In this document: positions 1 to 8,889 of the stretch, piece after piece
Position numbering within the stretch: position 1 is the first letter of the stretch
How the letters are laid out: every line of letters starts with the position of its first letter
Assembly: GCF_000690055.1 (NCBI RefSeq)
Contig: NZ_JJNZ01000005.1
Location: forward strand, 1-35,230
DNA from: Pseudoalteromonas fuliginea
GTDB lineage: Bacteria; Pseudomonadota; Gammaproteobacteria; Enterobacterales; Alteromonadaceae
Reading direction: 5' to 3'
Length of the DNA stretch: 35,230 nucleotides
Position numbers and translations under genes: made by a program
The notes under the pieces: generated by a model
The model's database searches: none
Seen by the model: the letters and a program-made list of their open reading frames with translations, nothing else
Told to the model about the DNA's origin: nothing

Positions 1-156
1 CTTAAGTACCTACCTATGACATGGATGTAGGTAAGGGGCGTGAGCAGGACGCGGAAGCTTTGCTCGGTTTTTACTTAGCCCAGGTTACAAACCTCGCGTC
101 GCGATTTAATCGCCCCTAGATTGAACAAATTTCAATCCACAAAGATCAACACGCCC
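1..156. repeat. Partial MITE-like element, right end only
   Basis: Non-coding sequence. Bases 69-156 are an imperfect inverted copy of the left part of the element at 1456-1716: both carry the ATTTAATCGC core, a TTGAACAAATTT block and the terminal GATCAACACGCCC. The other end lies outside the window. Bases 6-36 contain a short inverted repeat (ACCTAC and GTAGGT). The base pair after the end is TG, not the TA seen around the complete copy, so the target duplication here is lost or the copy is rearranged. No open reading frame of note. Confidence 0.6.
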
Positions 157-180
157 TGCCAATATATTCATGACTAAAGT

Positions 181-216
181 AAAAAACGAGCCAAATTTGG
201 CTCGTTTTTTTATTTT
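181..216. terminator. Bidirectional rho-independent terminator downstream of alaA
   Basis: Bases 187-204 form a perfect 9-bp palindromic stem (CGAGCCAAA with TTTGGCTCG). It has A6 on the left and a T-rich run on the right, so it can work on either strand. It lies 21 bases past the alaA stop codon and probably ends alaA transcription. Confidence 0.8.
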
Positions 217-224
217 TTTAATAG

Positions 225-1442
225 CTATACTTGGCGATAGTCTTTAAAAAAGCGCTTCATTTTTAACATCGCATCGGATAAATCATCTTTGCTTGGTAAA
301 AATACCAACCTAAAATGATCCGGCTCGGGCCAATTAAACGCCCTGCCATGTACAAGTAATATTTTTTCGGCTTTTAGCAAATCGTACATCATCTTTTCAT
401 CATCTTTAACGTTAAAAAGTGCTGTATCTACTTTGGCAAACGCATAAAGCGCGCCTTTAGGTTTTTTACAACTAATGCCTTCAATAGCGTTTAACCCGCG
501 CCATGCTATATCGCGCTGCTCGTATAAGCGCCCGCCTGGGTTAATCAAATTATCAATTGATTGCACGCCGCCCAACGCTTGTTGAATTGCATATTGCGCA
601 GGTACATTTGCGCACAAACGCATAGATGAAAGTATTTCAAGACCTTTGCGTAAATCATCCATAACTGAGGTACGACCGCTTAGCACCATCCACCCCATTC
701 TCAGCCCCGCTGCACGGTAAGTTTTAGCTAAACCGTTAAAAGTAATGATTGGTACATCATCACAAAGTGAGCCGATTGAAGTATGCGTTATATCATCGTA
801 TAAAATCTTTTCGTAAATTTCATCGCTCAATAGCAGTAGTTTATGTTCACGCGCTATATCAATTAATTGCATTAGCAAATCGTCACTGTAAACCGCACCT
901 GTCGGATTATTAGGATTGATTAATACCAGCGCTTTAGTTTTAGATGTTATTTTGCTTTTTATATCTGCAATGTCCGGAAACCAATCTTGCTCTTCATCAC
1001 ATAAATAATGCACCGGATTACCACCCGATAACGTGACAGAAGCAGTCCAAAGTGGATAATCTGGAGCTGGAATAAGCACTTCATCGCCATTATTTAATAG
1101 CGCTTGGGTGATCATTTGAATAAGTTCGCTTACGCCATTACCAATATAAATGTTATCTACATCTAAATTATGTAATCCACGTTGTTGGTAGTGCTGATAA
1201 ATAGCCACGCGGGCTGAATAGAGGCCTTTAGAGTCACAGTAACCTTGGGCTGAATATAAGTTGCGGATAATATCGCGGTGCATATCTTCTGGCATATCAA
1301 AACCAAAAGCAGCCGGATTACCTATATTCAATTTTAATACTTTTTGACCTTCGTCTTCCATTTTTTTAGCTTGTGCTAAAACCGGCCCACGAATGTCATA
1401 ACATACACCTTCTAATTTGTGACTCTTTTTAATATCAGACAT
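225..1442 (-). CDS. alaA: Glutamate-pyruvate aminotransferase AlaA
   Basis: Cytoplasmic PLP-dependent class I/II aminotransferase that makes alanine from pyruvate with glutamate as amino donor. The 405 residues equal the E. coli AlaA length. Visible motifs are the NPNNPTG substrate/cofactor loop at 176-182, SDEIY at 206-210, and the lysine that forms the PLP Schiff base at K240 within LAKTYRAAGLRMGW. The start ATG has a good Shine-Dalgarno sequence (AGAGG about seven bases upstream). A MITE-like element ends 13 bases before the ATG, so the promoter must lie within or beyond that element. The gene is monocistronic with a strong terminator behind it. I see no truncation or missing key residue. 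Confidence 0.93.
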   Translation of the reverse strand: MSDIKKSHKLEGVCYDIRGPVLAQAKKMEDEGQKVLKLNIGNPAAFGFDMPEDMHRDIIRNLYSAQGYCDSKGLYSARVAIYQHYQQRGLHNLDVDNIYIGNGVSELIQMITQALLNNGDEVLIPAPDYPLWTASVTLSGGNPVHYLCDEEQDWFPDIADIKSKITSKTKALVLINPNNPTGAVYSDDLLMQLIDIAREHKLLLLSDEIYEKILYDDITHTSIGSLCDDVPIITFNGLAKTYRAAGLRMGWMVLSGRTSVMDDLRKGLEILSSMRLCANVPAQYAIQQALGGVQSIDNLINPGGRLYEQRDIAWRGLNAIEGISCKKPKGALYAFAKVDTALFNVKDDEKMMYDLLKAEKILLVHGRAFNWPEPDHFRLVFLPSKDDLSDAMLKMKRFFKDYRQV

Positions 1443-1455
1443 TTTTACCTCTTTA

Positions 1456-1716
1456 GGGCGTATTGACTTTATGGATTAAATTTGTTCAACCTAGGGGCGA
1501 TTTAATCGCGGCGCGAGATTTGTAACCTAGTGGGCTAAGTAATAATTGAGTAACAAAGAGAAAATAGCCCCTAGGAAGAACCCTCTGGGCAATGCGTGTT
1601 TAGTTTTTATGTGTTGTTATCGCCTATTTATGTGGAAAAACCACACTGTATAGGCTCTGCCTAACCTAAAAACCAGACACTCGTTGCAAATTCAATCCCG
1701 AAAGATCAACACGCCC
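1456..1716. mobile_element. Complete MITE-like element, 261 bp, TA duplication
   Basis: The ends are imperfect terminal inverted repeats of about 28 bases: the left begins GGGCGTATTGA, and the right, read on the other strand, begins GGGCGTGTTGATC. TA flanks both sides (1454-1455 and 1717-1718), as expected for a TA target duplication. The interior folds into a long hairpin: 1589-1609 pairs with 1667-1687, 1622-1627 with 1650-1655, and GTGG 1632-1635 with CCAC 1641-1644. It has no coding capacity, so a transposase would act in trans. TA targeting suggests an IS630/Tc1-like source, but I cannot name it. A related partial copy lies at 1-156. Confidence 0.7.
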
Positions 1717-1809
1717 TAGTGAATCTTTAGACTAACCTAGTAAAGGCGTAAAATGCCAGTGTATTTGATTACTTAATACTGAAATAAATTCACGTTTCAG
1801 CTTCGATAA

Positions 1810-2154
1810 TTAGCGAGATGCTAACCATTCATTTAGCTTAGCTTGAGAGCCTGTTACTTGAGCCATTAAGCTATTAGATGCGTCGATAGCTTCAGCTAAG
1901 TTATCTACGTTTAAATTTTGCTCAATAACACGCGATACTTCAGCAAGGCTTGAAGCGCCAAACTGCGCCGCGTTCGATTTTAAACTGTGAGAGTGACGAA
2001 TAGCCGCTTCTCTGTCTTTACCAATAGTTGCTAAAACTTCAGAGCCTAAACGTTCAAACTCTGCGCAACAAAAATCAAGCGTGTCAGCAAACTGCTCACC
2101 CAATAACGATTCCATACTCTCTAACGCCGATGTATCAATATTTATCTCTGTCAT
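1810..2154 (-). CDS. Stand-alone histidine phosphotransfer (Hpt) protein
   Basis: A 114-residue single-domain Hpt protein. The phospho-accepting histidine is H56 in HSLKSNAAQFGA, the usual HxLKG/S-like motif, within a predicted four-helix bundle. Length and motif resemble Vibrio LuxU, the quorum-sensing phosphorelay Hpt, but no hybrid kinase or cognate regulator lies next to it. A relay shared with distant kinases is therefore likely and LuxU identity is not claimed. The ATG start sits before a plausible helix 1. The MITE-like element lies about 90 bases downstream of its stop codon. Confidence 0.8.
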   Translation of the reverse strand: MTEINIDTSALESMESLLGEQFADTLDFCCAEFERLGSEVLATIGKDREAAIRHSHSLKSNAAQFGASSLAEVSRVIEQNLNVDNLAEAIDASNSLMAQVTGSQAKLNEWLASR

Positions 2155-2291
2155 ATTTTAAGCCCTTAAAACAATCCATGTAAGTTACAGTTTAATAGTA
2201 CTACTTTATATTGATGCGTAAAAAAAACCAACTTAATTACCTTATAAATGTATAATTGCGAGGATCATACTGGCAACAAAAAGTTTATTAA

Positions 2292-2888
2292 ATGGCACGC
2301 ACACTTTGTAATCATTGTAACTTTTCACTAAACACCTGTATTTGCAACGCAATTACAAATATAAACAACAAAGTTACGGTTATTATTCTACAGCACCCGA
2401 GTGAAGAAAAAATAGCAAAAAATACCGCTAAACTACTCAATTTATGCCTAACTGATTGCCAAATAATCAAAGGCGAAAATAATGATGACTTTTCCATACT
2501 AAAAACACTGCCAGTAAGCTCAACTGTTTTACTCTACCCTAACGAACACGCTATAAATTTAGACGATAGCGCTGAGCAGCCTAGTATAAAAAACATCACC
2601 CATTTAATCGTGGTTGATGGTACATGGAAAAAAGCCTACAAAATTTTGCAACTCACCACATTACTTAATAAATTTAAAACGGTCAGTTTTAAACAGCTAC
2701 CTAAAAATCGTTATGCTATTCGTAAAGCCCCTCGGGCCGACAGCCTATCCACACTTGAAGCTGTAGCGCATAGTTTGTTTTTAATAGAGCAGCTAAATCC
2801 CGCACCACTTTATAATACGCTTAATGAATTAATACAAAAACAAACCCAACACATGCCTGAGCACGTAAAAGCACGTTACTTAGATTAA
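2292..2888 (+). CDS. tapT: DTW-domain tRNA-uridine aminocarboxypropyltransferase (TapT/YfiP family)
   Basis: Expected to transfer the 3-amino-3-carboxypropyl group of SAM to a uridine of tRNA (acp3U). The DTW-family signature is visible as VVDGTWKKA near residues 107-115, followed by YAIRKAPRADSLSTLEA with the typical Arg-Lys and Ser-Thr-Glu pattern. The N-terminus has a likely zinc knuckle (C6, C9, C17, C19). The length of 198 residues is normal for short family members. The next gene follows 20 bases downstream on the same strand, so the two are probably cotranscribed. The family assignment is firm. The exact modified position (47 in E. coli) is inferred. Confidence 0.85.
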   Translation: MARTLCNHCNFSLNTCICNAITNINNKVTVIILQHPSEEKIAKNTAKLLNLCLTDCQIIKGENNDDFSILKTLPVSSTVLLYPNEHAINLDDSAEQPSIKNITHLIVVDGTWKKAYKILQLTTLLNKFKTVSFKQLPKNRYAIRKAPRADSLSTLEAVAHSLFLIEQLNPAPLYNTLNELIQKQTQHMPEHVKARYLD

Positions 2889-2908
2889 ATTTGGCGCCAT
2901 AAACTTTC

Positions 2909-3694
2909 ATGCGTAATTATCCCAACAGATTAAAACGAGGCTTTACTCGCCAAGGCCCCGACTATCGCTTTGACGACCAAGTCGACTTTAGCGATATAAG
3001 AGATACCTTCGGCTTTAGGTCAATGGTCGTTGGTAAATGGGTAACCAAAGAAGAGCGCTACATTAGCGCCAATTTAATTTACGATGCACTGGCGGATCTT
3101 GCGCAAATACTGCATTTACCGCCCAAAGCTATTGGCCTGCGCGGCAAGCTTAACTTTGCATTTGGTCATGGTGGTCAAAAAGGCGTGCAAGCGCATTATA
3201 ATGCAGCCTCTCAAACACTTGCTCTTGCAAAAAATGCAGGCGGTGGTGCACTTGCTCACGAATGGTTCCATGCGTTTGACCACCATATAAGCGAGCATTT
3301 ATTTGCAGCAAAACCACGCTTTGGCTTTGCCTCAAAATTGTGGTTTTCAAACACGCCTAATTTATCCCACCCACTTAATAACGCTTTGAACAGTTTTTAT
3401 AAACATGTATTTCTAGATGAAGATGGTATTGATGCAAATAACTTTGTACAAACGTGTATAGAACACGATAAAGCCCACAATATGAATTATATGAGTATGC
3501 CTGAAGAATTAGCAGCGCGCTGCTTTGAAGCCTGTATTGAAGGCCACACATATATAAAAAATAGCTTCTTGGTGGGAGGCTTAAAAAGTAGTAATTTAAT
3601 ATACCCAAATAGTGAGCATATTAATAAAGCAAATAAAGCGCTTAACCAGTATTTTGAGTTACTTGGCTATGCGCTTCATAAAATAGACGAGTGA
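2909..3694 (+). CDS. CLCA_X family protein with HExxH motif (LPD1-like domain)
   Basis: A 261-residue protein of a family known from Vibrio and Alteromonadales and named CLCA_X; it is related to the LPD1 domain of large polyvalent proteins. The centre has a zinc-protease motif, HEWFH, at 117-121, followed by AFDHH. A candidate third ligand lies in MPEELAARCFE at 197-207, giving a gluzincin-like layout. There is no signal peptide or membrane segment, so a cytoplasmic role is likely. The gene follows tapT closely and converges with dcd (16 bases apart). Substrate and biological role are unknown, and proteolytic activity is inferred only from the motif. Confidence 0.75.
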   Translation: MRNYPNRLKRGFTRQGPDYRFDDQVDFSDIRDTFGFRSMVVGKWVTKEERYISANLIYDALADLAQILHLPPKAIGLRGKLNFAFGHGGQKGVQAHYNAASQTLALAKNAGGGALAHEWFHAFDHHISEHLFAAKPRFGFASKLWFSNTPNLSHPLNNALNSFYKHVFLDEDGIDANNFVQTCIEHDKAHNMNYMSMPEELAARCFEACIEGHTYIKNSFLVGGLKSSNLIYPNSEHINKANKALNQYFELLGYALHKIDE

Positions 3695-3710
3695 TGTCTA
3701 TATTTGGTGA

Positions 3711-4295
3711 TTATTTATCGTCACTAATACGACTTGCTACTGCGCTGCTTTGATCTTTATATTTTGCATCTTTACGAATATTGTATGGGTTTTCACACGG
3801 CCCCGATAACATTTCAAAGCTCATAGCCCCAATTTTCATCAGTGGGCGAAGCGCCAGTGGTAATTTACCTGAGTTGTAAAACTCTAAAACAATATTACCG
3901 CTCCAGCCTGGGTCTATTCGGTGCGCGGTTACATGCACCATTAAACCCAAACGCGCAAGCGATGAGCGTCCATCTAACCAACCTACTATATCTGCTGGCA
4001 ACGTTACTTTTTCATGGGTAATAGCCAGCGCAAGTTCACCTGGGTGTAAAAAGAATGCTTCACCTTCATCAAGCACTATTTCTTCACTCATGATCGATTC
4101 CATGGCCTTATTTAACTGATCTTTTGGACCACTTAAATCGACATATGCGGCATTATGCGCATTAAAAGTTCTAAATTTATTACCCAAGCGTAAATCGGCA
4201 GTCACGCCTGAAATCATATCACTTGTTGGTGCAGGCTCAATAACAATGCGGCCATCGCTTAGGTATTCTTTAATATGTGTGTCTGAAAGTCTCAT
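3711..4295 (-). CDS. dcd: dCTP deaminase
   Basis: Converts dCTP to dUTP and ammonia, feeding dUTPase and thymidylate synthesis. The 194-residue protein aligns along its length with E. coli Dcd as I recall it. It keeps the [20 protein letters not shown] core and the catalytic [17 protein letters not shown] segment, which contains the active-site glutamate. The conserved C-terminal AKYKDQ segment that closes over the nucleotide is present. It starts six bases after the apbC stop codon, so the two form an apbC-dcd operon, an arrangement common in gammaproteobacteria. Confidence 0.95.
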   Translation of the reverse strand: MRLSDTHIKEYLSDGRIVIEPAPTSDMISGVTADLRLGNKFRTFNAHNAAYVDLSGPKDQLNKAMESIMSEEIVLDEGEAFFLHPGELALAITHEKVTLPADIVGWLDGRSSLARLGLMVHVTAHRIDPGWSGNIVLEFYNSGKLPLALRPLMKIGAMSFEMLSGPCENPYNIRKDAKYKDQSSAVASRISDDK

Positions 4296-4301
4296 TATTT
4301 A

Positions 4302-5378
4302 TTAATCTTCTGTAATCACAATTTCAATCGCATTGTGATGCTGTTGATAATAGAGCGTGCTGGCTATAAGCCTCGCTGCTGCGCTGTATGTTTTGCTTAT
4401 TGTTGCGTCGTTATAGTTTGCAATAAGTTTACCTTGCTCAGAATACTCACGTATATCTATTGCAAGTGGAATATGGCTAAGTACAGGCACGCCGTGCTTG
4501 TGCGCCAACTTTTGTGCACCGTCTTTACCAAATACGTGATTTGCCTCACCGCAGTGGCTGCAAATGTAGTGGCTCATATTTTCTATTAAGCCAAGCACCG
4601 GTACGTTTACTTTATTAAACATAGCAATGCCTTTTTGCGCATCGGCTAGCGCTAAATCTTGCGGTGTAGTGACAATAACAGTGCCGCTAGCGGGTACTTT
4701 TTGGCTCATTGTAAGCTGAATATCACCGGTGCCAGGTGGCATATCAACAATTAAGTAGTCAAGCTCGCCCCAATCGGTTTCGTTAAGTAACTGGCTCAGC
4801 GCGCCTGACGCCATTGGCCCGCGCCATACCGTGGCATCATCGCTTGGAACTAAAAAGCCAATTGACTGCGCTTTAATGCCATTTGCATCAAGAGGCTGTA
4901 GCTGTTTGTTATCTTTAGTGACGGGCTCTGCGCCCACTAATCCTAAAAGCATTGGGATAGATGGGCCATAAATGTCAGCATCTAAAATACCCACCTTTGC
5001 GCCTTCGTTTTTAAGGGCGCCCGCCAAGTTAACGGCAGTAGTCGACTTACCTACTCCGCCTTTGCCTGAGGCAATAAGCACAATATGTTTAATCGCTTTA
5101 AACTTAGCCGCCTCTTCAATGATAACCTTGGCGCTAATTGTTACAAGCACATTTAAGCTTTCACTTACGTGTTGCTCAACTAAAGGCATTTCTGATTGCC
5201 CAGCAAATGGCAGAGTTAATTTAATGTGTAGTGATTTATCGTCATTTTGAGTAATAGTATCAATGAAGCTTTCGTCAATACCGACGGCAAAAGCCGCACT
5301 ACGATATGCCGCTAAGGCAGTTATAATCGGTTGTTTTTGCACCGATTTAGAAGAGAATAGTTTCGACAGTCCAAACAT
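4302..5378 (-). CDS. apbC: Iron-sulfur cluster carrier ATPase ApbC/Mrp
   Basis: P-loop NTPase of the Mrp/NBP35 group that carries and delivers Fe-S clusters in the cytoplasm. It has 358 residues: an N-terminal MIP18-like part (about 1-95), a deviant Walker A GKGGVGKST at 105-113, a DMPPGTGD switch motif at 212-219, and the cluster-binding CxxC pair C273/C276 in YICSHCGE. It is the first gene of an operon with dcd. It is divergent from metG, with 187 bases between the start codons, the usual apbC/metG arrangement in E. coli and relatives. Confidence 0.93.
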   Translation of the reverse strand: MFGLSKLFSSKSVQKQPIITALAAYRSAAFAVGIDESFIDTITQNDDKSLHIKLTLPFAGQSEMPLVEQHVSESLNVLVTISAKVIIEEAAKFKAIKHIVLIASGKGGVGKSTTAVNLAGALKNEGAKVGILDADIYGPSIPMLLGLVGAEPVTKDNKQLQPLDANGIKAQSIGFLVPSDDATVWRGPMASGALSQLLNETDWGELDYLIVDMPPGTGDIQLTMSQKVPASGTVIVTTPQDLALADAQKGIAMFNKVNVPVLGLIENMSHYICSHCGEANHVFGKDGAQKLAHKHGVPVLSHIPLAIDIREYSEQGKLIANYNDATISKTYSAAARLIASTLYYQQHHNAIEIVITED

Positions 5379-5565
5379 AGCAATTAAATAGCGTTTCTTT
5401 GATGAAAAGTGCCACGGAATTATGTAACATTCAGGGCATTAACACCAGTCAATTAATAAAAATCCATAAGCTGTGCGCACTCTAAGCAGATAGCTTGTAG
5501 ATAAATTAATGATAATTGCCGTTTGTATAATAAAAACGGCGTTTTATCCTCAATTCGGAATGATT

Positions 5566-7587
5566 ATGACGCAGCGAAAGATCCTGATTACCAGCGCATT
5601 ACCTTATGCAAATGGCCCTACTCACCTAGGTCATTTATTGGAATATATTCAAACTGATATTTGGTCACGTTTTCAAAAACTACAAGGCCACGAAGCTTAT
5701 TATGTTTGCGCAGACGATGCCCACGGCACGCCAATTATGCTTAATGCGCAAAAGCAAGGGATCACGCCTGAAGAAATGGTAAAACAAGTGAGCATAGAGC
5801 GCCAACGCGACTTTGCTGACTTTAATATCAAATTTGATAACTACCACAGCACGCACAGCCAAGAAAACAAAGAATTAAGCGAACTTATTTATAACCGCCT
5901 AAACGATGCCGGTCATATTAAAAAGCACATTATTTCGCAATTATTCGATCCAGAAAAAGGTATTTTCTTACCAGACCGTTTTGTAACAGGTACTTGCCCA
6001 ACGTGTAAGTCTGAAAACCAAAACGGCGATAGCTGTGATTCGTGTGGTGCTACATACAGCCCTACCGAACTCATTAATCCGCGTTCTGTAATGTCGGGCG
6101 CTGAGCCTGTACTTAAAGATTCTGAGCATTACTTTTTTGACCTGCCAGCATTTGAAGGCATGCTAAAGGAGTGGTTACACTCGGGCACTATTCAACAAGA
6201 AATGGCTAACAAGCTAGACGAATGGTTTACCGATGGCCTGCAACAGTGGGATATTAGCCGTGATGCGCCTTACTTTGGTTTTGAAATTCCAAATGCACCA
6301 GGCAAATATTTTTACGTTTGGTTAGATGCACCTATTGGTTACATGGCGAGCTTTAAAAACCTATGTGACGAAAAAGGCCTCGACTTTGATGCGTTTTGGG
6401 CTGAAGGTTCAGACGCAGAGCTTTATCACTTTATTGGTAAAGACATTATCTACTTCCACAGCTTATTTTGGCCAGCAATGCTAGAAGGCGCTAATTTTAG
6501 AAAGCCAACTAACGTATTCGCTCATGGTTTTGTAACTGTGAATGGCGAAAAAATGTCTAAATCAAAGGGTACGTTTATTAAAGCGCGTACTTATTTAGAT
6601 AACTTAAACCCAGAGTACTTACGTTACTACTACGCAGCAAAATTAAGCAGCGGTATTGTTGATCTGGATTTAAACCTAGAAGACTTTGCGCAGCGCGTAA
6701 ATTCAGACCTAGTAGGTAAAGTAGTCAACATAGCGAGCCGTTGTGCTGGCTTTATTACTAAAAAGTTTGATGGCAAGCTAAGCAGCACTATTATGCAACC
6801 AGAGCTGTTAGCAGAGTTTCAAGCTGCTGCACCGAGCATTACAACACACTACGAGAACCGCGATTACAGCCGCGCAATTCGCGAAATAATGGCGCTTGCC
6901 GACAAAGCAAACCAATTTATTGATGGCGCAGCGCCTTGGGTATTAATTAAAGACGAAACTAAGCAACAAGAAGCACACGAAGTGTGTTCTCTTGGTCTTA
7001 ACTTGTTCCGCGTTTTAATTACTTACTTAAAACCCGTGTTACCAGGAATGGCTGATAACGTACAAGCGTTTTTAAATGACGACCTTGCATGGGACGGCGT
7101 TCAAAATGCACTAGTAAGCCACCCTATCAATAAATTTAAACCGTTAATGCAACGTGTTGAAATGGATAAAGTGAACAAAATGGTTGAAGAATCTAAAGAA
7201 AGCTTAGCACCAAAAGTAACAATTGACCCTAACAGCCCACTTGCGAAAGAGCCAATTAGCGACGAGATTGAGTTCGATGATTTTGCAAAAGTAGACCTAC
7301 GCGTAGCTAAGATTGCTAAAGCAGAGCACGTAGAAGGCGCAGATAAACTACTTAAGCTAACACTTGATTTAGGCGGCGAAACTCGTCAAGTGTTTGCGGG
7401 TATTAAATCGGCTTATGCACCTGAGGATATCGAAGGTAAGCTAACCGTTATGGTTGCTAATCTTAAGCCTCGTAAAATGCGCTTTGGTATGTCTGAAGGC
7501 ATGGTATTAGCAGCGGGCCCTGGCGGAAAAGAAATTTATATTCTTAACCCAGATGACGGCTCAGAGCCTGGTATGCGCGTAATGTAA
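5566..7587 (+). CDS. metG: Methionyl-tRNA synthetase
   Basis: Class I aminoacyl-tRNA synthetase that charges tRNA(Met). I chose the ATG at 5566 because the protein then begins [17 protein letters not shown], as in the family; a GGA lies six bases upstream. An in-frame ATG at 5560 and a longer extension to 5509 are unlikely. In this numbering the HIGH-like HLGH is at 20-23, the zinc cysteines are C144, C147, C157 and C160, and KMSKS is at 329-333. A C-terminal EMAP/Trbp-type tRNA-binding domain begins near residue 570, giving the long dimeric form of 673 residues. Confidence 0.96.
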   Translation: MTQRKILITSALPYANGPTHLGHLLEYIQTDIWSRFQKLQGHEAYYVCADDAHGTPIMLNAQKQGITPEEMVKQVSIERQRDFADFNIKFDNYHSTHSQENKELSELIYNRLNDAGHIKKHIISQLFDPEKGIFLPDRFVTGTCPTCKSENQNGDSCDSCGATYSPTELINPRSVMSGAEPVLKDSEHYFFDLPAFEGMLKEWLHSGTIQQEMANKLDEWFTDGLQQWDISRDAPYFGFEIPNAPGKYFYVWLDAPIGYMASFKNLCDEKGLDFDAFWAEGSDAELYHFIGKDIIYFHSLFWPAMLEGANFRKPTNVFAHGFVTVNGEKMSKSKGTFIKARTYLDNLNPEYLRYYYAAKLSSGIVDLDLNLEDFAQRVNSDLVGKVVNIASRCAGFITKKFDGKLSSTIMQPELLAEFQAAAPSITTHYENRDYSRAIREIMALADKANQFIDGAAPWVLIKDETKQQEAHEVCSLGLNLFRVLITYLKPVLPGMADNVQAFLNDDLAWDGVQNALVSHPINKFKPLMQRVEMDKVNKMVEESKESLAPKVTIDPNSPLAKEPISDEIEFDDFAKVDLRVAKIAKAEHVEGADKLLKLTLDLGGETRQVFAGIKSAYAPEDIEGKLTVMVANLKPRKMRFGMSEGMVLAAGPGGKEIYILNPDDGSEPGMRVM

Positions 7588-7603
7588 TATTACTCATACA
7601 ATA

Positions 7604-7633
7604 AAAAACCGCTGATATGTCGGCGGTTTTTTT
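7604..7633 (+). terminator. Rho-independent terminator of metG
   Basis: AAACCGC at 7606-7612 pairs with GCGGTTT at 7623-7629, followed by a T run. It begins 16 bases after the metG stop codon. Confidence 0.85.
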
Positions 7634-7719
7634 ATGGGCTAAAGTAATGTTTAGTCGTATATTAAATACCGAACAAGAGCGTAGTGTTCTTACCAAGCTT
7701 GTAAAAAAATATATAAGTA

Positions 7720-7739
7720 AACTGCCTAAATAGGCAGTT
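7720..7739. terminator. Hairpin, possible weak terminator downstream of lepB
   Basis: AACTGCC at 7720-7726 pairs perfectly with GGCAGTT at 7733-7739 around a six-base loop. On the lepB (minus) strand the T-rich stretch lies about ten bases further on, so termination would be inefficient. On the plus strand the following TATATTTT is only moderately T-rich. Confidence 0.4.
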
Positions 7740-7769
7740 ATATTTTAACTATAAAATTAATTATCTTAT

Positions 7770-8420
7770 TTAATTGAGCTTTTTCAATACGCGATCTTTT
7801 CTTGGTAGGTAATAGTTATCGTAATCAAGAGACACTATAACGCGCTCTGCTTTTCCTAATAACTCATTACGCGGAATTAAACCTATTACACGCGAGTCAG
7901 CGCTATTGTCGCGGTTATCGCCCATTGCTAAATAATAATCATCAGGAATTGTAATTGCGTCAAAGCCCGATAAACGTGAAGGAATATTTGCCACTCTTAT
8001 CGAATGCGCTAATCCGTTTAAATCTTCGATTTTATCAAGCGAGTCTATGTTGCTTTGCTGATCTGCATAATTAAGTTTTTTACCATTAATAATGAGCTCA
8101 TTATTTTCAAGCGCAACGGTGTCTCCTGGCACACCAATTACACGTTTAATTAAACGGTTATCGGCAGCTTGTGAGTCAAAAACAATAATATCACCTGTTT
8201 GTGGGTCCGCTAGTTTAAGTAGTTTTATATGCGTAAATGGGACACGAATATCATAGGCCATTTTATCGGTAAGTATTCTGTCACCTTCTTGAATTGTTGG
8301 TTTCATTGAGCCTGTTGGCACTTCGTACCAATCGGCTACAGCGCTTCTAAATACGCTCATTAGTGCAATAAATACGATAAGAGAGCGGTTGTTTTTCCAA
8401 AACTTATAAAGCGGTTTCAT
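7770..8420 (-). CDS. lepB: Signal peptidase I
   Basis: Inner-membrane serine/lysine protease that removes signal peptides from exported proteins. One N-terminal membrane segment spans roughly residues 13-30. Box B, PTGSMKPT, carries the catalytic serine S38, and box D, NRLIKRVIG, carries the general-base lysine K92. Box E, MGDNRDNSADSR, is intact. At 216 residues and one membrane span it differs from the larger two-span LepB usually encoded beside lepA and rnc, so it may be a second signal peptidase I of the cell. An AGGGA ribosome site precedes the ATG. Downstream of the DUF2999 gene, on the same strand. Confidence 0.9.
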   Translation of the reverse strand: MKPLYKFWKNNRSLIVFIALMSVFRSAVADWYEVPTGSMKPTIQEGDRILTDKMAYDIRVPFTHIKLLKLADPQTGDIIVFDSQAADNRLIKRVIGVPGDTVALENNELIINGKKLNYADQQSNIDSLDKIEDLNGLAHSIRVANIPSRLSGFDAITIPDDYYLAMGDNRDNSADSRVIGLIPRNELLGKAERVIVSLDYDNYYLPRKDRVLKKLN

Positions 8421-8515
8421 GTTATTTCCCTGCGTTAATTAAGTATTATTATGACTAACTAAATGCTGAGCAGTTCAATGTAGAGTGTAACAAAAAGTGT
8501 GTGCTTTACGGCGGG

Positions 8516-8567
8516 TATAGCAAGGTAGTTGCTTACCTTGCTATATGATCAATCTAAAAATTAGATT
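8516..8567. other. Two adjacent hairpins between the DUF2999 gene and lepB
   Basis: TATAGCAAGGTA at 8516-8527 pairs perfectly over 12 bp with TACCTTGCTATA at 8534-8545. A second stem pairs AATCTA (8551-8556) with TAGATT (8562-8567). Neither has a T run on the minus strand, so they do not look like intrinsic terminators. They may be RNA-processing or stability structures at the 3' end of the upstream gene. Confidence 0.5.
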
Positions 8568-8572
8568 ATCAA

Positions 8573-8827
8573 TTACTGTTGATTTAGTTTTTCTTTCGCT
8601 TCTTTTACTTTTTCAAAATCTAAACCAAGTTCGTCAGTCGCTTCTTTAATAAGATGCGGTTGAGTCATCACGACTGCCATTAATTGTTGTAACTTTTCTG
8701 GCGGAATACCAAGCTCTTGAACAAGCGCCATTGCCATCATTGGATTTTGAGTAAACGCTTCAAACAATGCTTTTACTTTTTCGTCGCTTACATTGTGCTC
8801 TTTAAGTATTGCTAGTATTGGATTCAT
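8573..8827 (-). CDS. DUF2999 family protein
   Basis: An 84-residue, probably all-helical acidic protein with Met-rich helices (NPMMAMALVQELG near 28-40) and an IPPEKLQQLM repeat-like helix. It resembles DUF2999, a small uncharacterised family of marine gammaproteobacteria, as far as I can recognise it. There is no signal peptide, membrane span or cysteine. AAGG precedes the ATG. It lies 62 bases downstream of the quinone oxidoreductase gene on the same strand. Function unknown. Confidence 0.7.
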   Translation of the reverse strand: MNPILAILKEHNVSDEKVKALFEAFTQNPMMAMALVQELGIPPEKLQQLMAVVMTQPHLIKEATDELGLDFEKVKEAKEKLNQQ

Positions 8828-8889
8828 TATTAAACCTTAAATATTTTTTATAGGGCTTAGTATATGGGCTAAACCCTAAAATTAAAGAG

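Noticed and set aside
4972..5250. 92-codon frame opposite apbC
   Set aside because: Antisense shadow of the Walker A region of ApbC, no ribosome site.
7647..7733. 28-codon frame MFSRILNTEQERSVLTKLVK...
   Set aside because: It has a weak ribosome site, begins right after the metG terminator and ends inside a hairpin. A chance frame is as likely as a small gene.
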